DNA of 64,000 nt from Amborella trichopoda. Taxonomy: Eukaryota; Streptophyta; Magnoliopsida; Amborellales; Amborellaceae. Where the stretch lies: positions 66,887 through 130,886 of the forward strand of contig NW_006498246.1 of the NCBI RefSeq assembly GCF_000471905.2, in the 5' to 3' direction. Shown here in pieces: positions 44,288-64,000 of the stretch. The notes under the pieces are model-generated. The model was not told the origin of the DNA, did no database searches, and worked only from the letters and a program-made list of their open reading frames with translations. Numbering within the stretch: the stretch's first letter is position 1; each line of letters starts with the position of its first letter. The position numbers and the translations under genes were made by a program.

Positions 44288-44655
44288 AAAATGGTTTAAT
44301 AAGGCTGTAAGCTCTATCAAAATAAGTAAAGCCTCACCAAATAACTCATATAAAATTGTAAATTAAAGTGTCGAAAAATCTTTGAATCGATCTTCTCAGC
44401 TTGAACATTGTGATTGTGTACAAAAATTAGGATTTTAAATTCTAAAAATATTTATATTGTAACAAATCATCTAGACCATCAATTTCATGTCAAAAATAAG
44501 TGTTCACTTATTCATAAGATTTTTACTATTTTTTTAGTTTCAAAGTTTATGGGTCAGTGTTAAAAATTAATTTTAGAGCTATTATGAAGATTTCTAATAT
44601 CAAAAATCCTTTCCGAATGATGATTTCAGGTGAGACTTTATTTTGTTTTCATAAA
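44288..44655 (+). repeat. Dispersed repeat C copy 2 (uninterrupted)
   Basis: Matches 22588-23365 minus the foldback element: 'ggtttaataaggctgtaagc', 'taaagcctcacca', 'gtgttaaaaattaatttta' and 'gactttattttgttttcata'. It shows the empty site of the foldback insertion. Confidence 0.5.
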
Positions 44656-45109
44656 ACTGATATCCTAAAGAAACTTCGTTATTCTTACTTTTGGGTAAAT
44701 AAAATAATTCCCAGCATAAGCAGTACTCTTTTCATTGTCCATAGGGAAAGATGCCTCTCCGTTTGGTGGACGGCATGAACGTTATTATCGGTGAAGTGGG
44801 CCACATTAACCCTAATTATACCCTAGTAATGCTCCATACTTTAATAAATATCTCCATCCTTTGCGACTATCATAAAAAAACCCCACTTTTTACTAGACCC
44901 TGGGGACCTTTTTCCTCTTTTTTCTTCTCAACTCTTCTTCTCACATTTTTTATTTTTTTTTTCTATCTTCAAATTTGCACTTAAACATCACAAAGTTCAT
45001 GTGTTTTAAAACTAGAATTGGGTTGAATCTTATAAAAAAAAAAAAAAAAAAAAATTGGGTAGTTCGGTAAATGGAACTCAAGTTGAAAAAAGAAATGGAC
45101 CTCAAGAGT
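44656..45109. other. Intergenic, nothing recognised
   Basis: No gene is recognised. A poly-A run lies at 45034-45053. Confidence 0.35.
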
Positions 45110-45440
45110 CAAGATGATATATTGTGGCGACCAGCCACCTTGATAAGGGTCCCAACGGCTCGAGCCTAGGCCAAGCCTGCCCTGGCCTTGGGCTAGCCCT
45201 TGTCGTTTTAGGGCCAAACTGAGCCTAAAATAAATGAAGGAAAAAAAAAACAGTGCTTGACTGGGCCAAACCGAGCCAACCTTTGCCGTAACCCTGCCAT
45301 CAAGAACACATTTTCTAGTCCAAGCCCTATTTTTATAAGGCTGGGCTGACTGGTCCAAGCCCATCCCCCCTGCCCATTACCAGGTCTACACCCTAACCAC
45401 CTATCCTTGAGCCCATTCATGGTTGAAACCTTATAAGTTG
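45110..45440. repeat. GGCC/TTGGCC-rich dispersed repeat
   Basis: Repeated GCCAAGCC, GGGCTAGCCC, GGGCCAAAC and GGGCTGGGCTGAC motifs. The minus-strand frames across it are not gene-like. Similar text lies at 34640-34867 and 46334-47625. Confidence 0.45.
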
Positions 45441-46333
45441 GAATCGCCATAACAAAAAAACATGTAAATTGCCAAAATTAACAAAATCAAAATTTACATC
45501 CTCAAGTTCAAATGGAAGTACTGAAAACCTACATTGTACTTTCCAACGGAACACTTAAATGAAGCTCAATAAATGTTGAGTGTGACTTATGTTTTTTCTT
45601 ATTCTGTATGAGGATGAAGTATAGCAAATTCGGGGTAAAGGAATTGGATTCTTACCGCTAACTATCCAAAAAAACAAAAAAAATAAAAGAAATTTTTATA
45701 CTTTTGCAAAATTAAGACGAAATTATGGTTTTTGGGCAATGAAAGTTTAGAGTTAGGCTAGCAAAACTTTGCACTTTTATTGACTTTAGTTGTGGGCAAA
45801 GCAAATCTCGGTTCAAGAAGAAAGTATATAAAAGTGAACCAAGGTTCAATGTTGTTTTTGTTGTAAAGAGAATTTGAAAAGCAAGGTCCACCGCGGGACC
45901 ACCTTTGCTTGTTAATGCAAAATTTGGAAACTAAGAAGAAATCAGACTTGTTACCCTCAGGGCAGCTGGGGCTTTAATGCAGGTCTAGGAAGAAGGAAAT
46001 AAAGACCATCCCAAAAGTCAAATGGTTGAGACATTTAATTCTCAATAGTTCCACTAAGTATTCTTGAACTTGGCAATTTTCTAGGATAGTGAACACCACA
46101 ACATTATTTTAAAAAATGATGGTTCTTCTCATAAGATTCTCCAATAATTTCTCGAAAAATCTAGCATAGAAACAAATTTTGAAGAAGGAAACCAAAAAAA
46201 GGGTTTTTGTTTTCTAGCATCATATTCAGAAGCTAAGGGTTTGTTTGGCAGAACTTAACTATTCAAGATTTTGAAAATCCGAGTGAAGGCATTCAGGGTT
46301 TCAAATATTTGGATTCTACATAATCCTTGGCAT
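45441..46333. other. Intergenic, nothing recognised
   Basis: No gene is recognised. A short palindrome ('gcaaggtccaccgcgggacc' with 'acctttgc') lies at 45880-45908. Confidence 0.35.
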
Positions 46334-47625
46334 TAGGGGTGCCAATTGGCAAGGTCGCCAAGCCCTAAAAAAACACTAGGGGTTGGGCCATAAAATATGA
46401 CCTGAGGGCTACACAACCACAACAAGAGGGCAAGGCAAGGCCGGATGTGGGCCTGGGCAACGGTCGGCCTGGCCCTGCCCAACTGAATAACACAAAAAGA
46501 AAAAAAACAATTTTTTCAAAAAAACGCTTGGGACAAAAGGCTGAGCTCGCAGCCCTACTTGGTATGTTTTCTTTTTGTGCCTATTTTTTTTATGTCGATA
46601 TTAGTGTCTTTAAACACGTGCCACCTAAAATTGCCAGGAAAAATAAAAGATGAGTTTGAAAAATTTTGGTTTTTTTTTTGTTTTCCAGTAGGGAAGACGG
46701 GCTTCTATCCGTTTCTGAATTATTTAACGGTTTTTTTAGAGCTGTAAATAGGAATTTTTAAAAAAAAGAAAAAAAAAAGAAAGCACTGAATTAAGACAGC
46801 TATAGGTCAATTAAACATTTTCACAATAAGATACAGCTATACTTTTTGACCTTTTATTGCGGCACCCTAGTAACTCTCGCTTGGAGCCCGACAATAAAAC
46901 AACCTAAATAAACAAGTCCGAACTAAGACAAACAACTGAAGTCTATTATCGATATTTCAAGGATCATTCCAAGGTCATTCATTGAAAATAGCACAATTTG
47001 GATAGGACGGTTGGAGTTTATCTGGCCACCCACTTTTTAGTTATCCACCAAAGCTTTTCATTTTTCGCACCCCAAACTAGGTGGAATTACTAGTTTTCAT
47101 CAATTTTACCATCACATTTTATCCGCTGTTTTGGGTGGATTTACTGAAGTGATTGGTGGCTATACTAATCTGCAATTTAAAATGGGTCGAAATAAAAAAA
47201 AACCAAAAACGCCGAGATATCCGTGTTCATGGCACATGGATCGGCCCACTATAACGAGGTTTGCCGGCTCTCCCTATTTTCTCTCTAAAATTTTATTATG
47301 CCTCTCTCTCTCTAAAAATCCGGTAACACTTCACTTAGTCGGGCCCTAACCCGGAAAAATCGTCCATGGCTTAAGCCCGGTTTAGCGTTATCAAAACCGG
47401 ATGGCCTCAAATAAAATTGAAAACCATAAAAATACATAAAAAAAAGCGGGTAAGGAAAAGCCAAACCGAACCCACAATGACCTACGCTGTCCAGTCACTT
47501 CTTTTGGGTTATGGTCTGGTCGGCCCTAACCCAGCACTCGGGCCACATTTCATGGCCCAAGCTCAATTTATAATAACACGTGCTGACCGGGCCAGGCTAG
47601 GCCACCTAGCCCATTGCCACCCCTT
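46334..47625. mobile_element. Possible TIR element with GGCC-rich ends
   Basis: The left end, TAGGGGTGCCAATTGGCAAG, is matched, inverted, by AAGGGGTGGCAATGGGCTAG at the right. Both ends are followed by GGGC/GGCC-rich text, and the centre is AT-rich. TAGGGGTGGCAATGGGC is a common end of plant hAT-type non-autonomous repeats. No 8-bp duplication was seen, so two separate partial copies remain possible. Confidence 0.4.
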
Positions 47626-47904
47626 CTTATATAGAATTGCTCCAGACGGACGAATCTCTCTCTAAACACTTCTTTCTCTCTCTAAAAACTTGTAAGAAAA
47701 TCCACCTTGGTGTTTACTCCCTCTTGCAAAAAGAGAGAAAAAGGAAAATTCTTCAACGCCTTTATTCTCTCTCAAGAAGACCGGAAAGGAGGTATTTTCT
47801 TCGTAATAGCAAGCCGTTTAACACAATCGTGAATATATTATATATGAAAATTAGATATATAATAAAAAACTACAAATGATAAATAATAAATAATTTATAT
47901 GTAA

Positions 47905-48037
47905 ATGATATATATTTTATCTCTCTCTCTGCTTTGTTTCCAACCATCGTCTCCAGTTGGACGTTCCATATTTGTTTCTGTTAAGTTTCCTTTTGAAGTT
48001 GTTTCTCTCTCTGGAGTGGTTCATGAGAGAGTGGAAA
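47905..48037 (+). promoter_or_regulatory. Probable promoter and 5' leader of the NT-C2 gene
   Basis: GATATATATTTTATC at 47906-47920 is a plausible TATA region, followed by CTCTCTCTCTGC and a short CT-rich leader up to the ATG at 48038. An upstream ATG at 48023 (ATGAGAGAGTGGAAA) is in frame with the ATG at 48038. The later one is preferred because MFKLHR is the conserved start of the family. Confidence 0.45.
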
Positions 48038-62499
<14,462 letters not shown>

Positions 62500-62508
62500 A
62501 CCCCAATG

Positions 62509-62509
62509 G

Positions 62510-62540
<31 letters not shown>

Positions 62541-62576
62541 CTTTCTCTTTCTCTCTCTCTCTCCTCTCTCTCTCTC
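62509..62576. repeat. CT microsatellite in the 3' untranslated region
   Basis: (CT)n with small interruptions begins 10 bp after the stop codon of the NT-C2 gene. It probably lies in the 3' untranslated region. Confidence 0.85.
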
Positions 62577-63179
62577 ATTTTTTGTATATTAAGAAGCAAT
62601 AATATCTGCCCATCACTGGAGGGTAGCTTCATTCTTGGTGCCAGTCCCTGTTTGCGAAATAAGTGCAGGTAATATTGTTAAAATGTAAAAACAGAAAATT
62701 TCCGATCAAGCTATGGCCAGCTATTTTATTTTTCATTTGCCGGGTCCCATAAGTGATACCATAACCTAAACTAGCATTATTCATTACCATTTGAAACTCA
62801 GTATTTGTTTTAGGTAATTTGATACATATTAACCATGTCTGTATTTGTGAGAGACGAGATCCCCAGTCTTTCACGGAGAGAGACCGACGATCTCATTAAC
62901 TTTGATATTTCTCATTTATAGGGCACACCGATTTGAGCTACACCAGCCCTATATCTGCCTCCTGTTAAACAACCATTAACCTATTTTAATTTATTTTATT
63001 TTTTATTTTTTAGAATTTTTTTTGGACTGCCAATTTGTACTGATCGAGATCAGTGATCTCTTTTGACATGGATATGTGGTATGGACGGCCCACCTCACTG
63101 GTCCGGGTTTCCGTATTATTGGACATGGGAATAAGGGTTTTACCCCAGCCATGGGATGGTTTCACCTTTCATTAACTAC
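62577..63179. other. 3' flank of the NT-C2 gene
   Basis: Probable end of the transcript and intergenic DNA. A T-rich (TTTTATTTTATT) run lies at 62990-63020. No gene is recognised. Confidence 0.35.
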
Positions 63180-63560
63180 CGATGCCCCAGTATAGGTTTG
63201 AGTGACCGTGGCCTTTCCATTGGCATCTAGAGCAAGGTGAGCTGAACTAGTCCTAGCCACCCTGACCAGAACCTTTTGGGCAGGAAAAGCCTTCAAGGGA
63301 GGGAATGCATAATGTGCATGGTACCCCATGGAATTTCACCCAGATGTAGTCAGGATAATATGAATATGTGAATCAGTGGCCGTTATGGGATGAGTGTACA
63401 CTGCCCTCACATGGACTCCGTTAGGTTTGCGACTCAGATAGATCGTGATGACTTTGGCAGGATTCCCCTTAGCATTGAAGACCATATCTATAGAGGCCAG
63501 GGTTGGCCGATCTCTGTGATGATGTAGATGATTCGGATGGGAAGATGGGTTTCATGGGCA
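63180..63560 (-). other. Unidentified protein-like minus-strand frame
   Basis: The minus strand stays open for about 125 codons with a single internal stop (near 63333). It starts after a stop near 63555 and includes 'ASIDMVFNAKGNPAKVITIY' and, after the stop, 'RVARTSSAHLALDANGKATV'. The composition (few Leu/Ser-rich runs, balanced charged residues) looks more protein-like than the neighbouring DNA, and the region 63050-63650 is richer in G+C. I do not recognise it. It may be a decayed gene or element. Confidence 0.25.
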
Positions 63561-64000
63561 GAGCTATCGGGGGGAAGGCTTGAGCGGGAACCAAAGTGTC
63601 TTCAGATATTTGGTGACCGGTGCTTCAGCCTTAATGGCCTTGTTTAGGGGGGACTTGGATGGTTCTAATCATGATATAGATGCCCATTAGGTGCCTTGAC
63701 ATGACAGAGAGAGAGTTTTGTGAGATTTGTGCTTCGAGATCAAGGGAGAGCATACGTTAAAATTACATACATAGTATAAACTCATCCCAGTGGAGTTGTT
63801 AGATATTTATTTACTTAAAAAGTGAGTAAGGAAAATTTGAGAAGAGATATGACTCTGAACAGATAAACCAGAGACTGCATGAAAAAACAAATAAATTACT
63901 AAACATTTGTAGACAACCACTCTAAGTTTTGGCTAAGAAAACTCCAAGAATAACTATTAGGAACCGTACAAGCCTAGTGAACCCCAGTGCACTATAGCAT
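63561..64000. other. Window end, nothing recognised
   Basis: Continues the G+C-richer block to about 63650, then AT-rich. No gene is recognised. Confidence 0.35.

Noticed and set aside
44981-45450. Minus-strand frames of 127 and 80 codons
   Set aside because: They run through a GGCC-rich dispersed repeat and a poly-A stretch; no protein features.

Overview
The window is nuclear DNA from a flowering plant. It is AT-rich and intron-rich, and carries plant-type Copia, L1 and RTE retroelement relics, Mutator-like and Harbinger-like miniature elements, degenerate TTTAGGG telomere-type repeats and a piece of chloroplast DNA carried into the nucleus. The species cannot be named from this sequence. 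Two runs of N (29974-30737 and 51857-51876) are assembly gaps.

Layout. Bases 1-3.5 kb are nested miniature elements plus an L1-type LINE tail. At 4.05-5.8 kb there is a two-exon gene (261 aa) with two copies of an AP2/ERF-like domain behind a long GA-repeat leader. From 6.5 to 20 kb lie Mutator-like MITEs, a dead PIF/Harbinger transposase, two Copia fragments (one with a 1.9-kb LTR) and a Harbinger-like element filled with a GAGA minisatellite. A second, frameshifted AP2-like paralogue lies on the minus strand at 21.3-21.8 kb. A third, broken one lies at 27.1-27.6 kb, and leader-like relics without an obvious gene body lie near 15.5 and 26.3 kb. From 22.5 to 37.3 kb there are foldback and long-TIR elements, an RTE LINE relic, more MITEs, the large gap and an L1 LINE tail. 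A complete but dead Copia element with both LTRs occupies 38375-43695. Several GGCC-rich dispersed repeats follow to 47.6 kb.

The main gene covers 48038-62499 on the plus strand. It has nine exons and encodes 1536 residues with an N-terminal NT-C2 (EEIG1/EHBP1-type) domain, three tandem 33-residue repeats and about 1000 residues of coiled coil. All exon phases close exactly. Its first intron carries a chimeric chloroplast insertion (atpA, an inverted piece of atpA, and atpF exon 1 with the start of its group II intron). Its fourth-from-start region carries a long CT microsatellite.

The two most unusual themes are a small AP2-like gene family scattered in one window together with its GA-repeat leader, and transposon families whose interiors are arrays of short hairpins or GAGA minisatellite. 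Apart from the NT-C2 gene and the first AP2-like gene, everything protein-like here appears broken.
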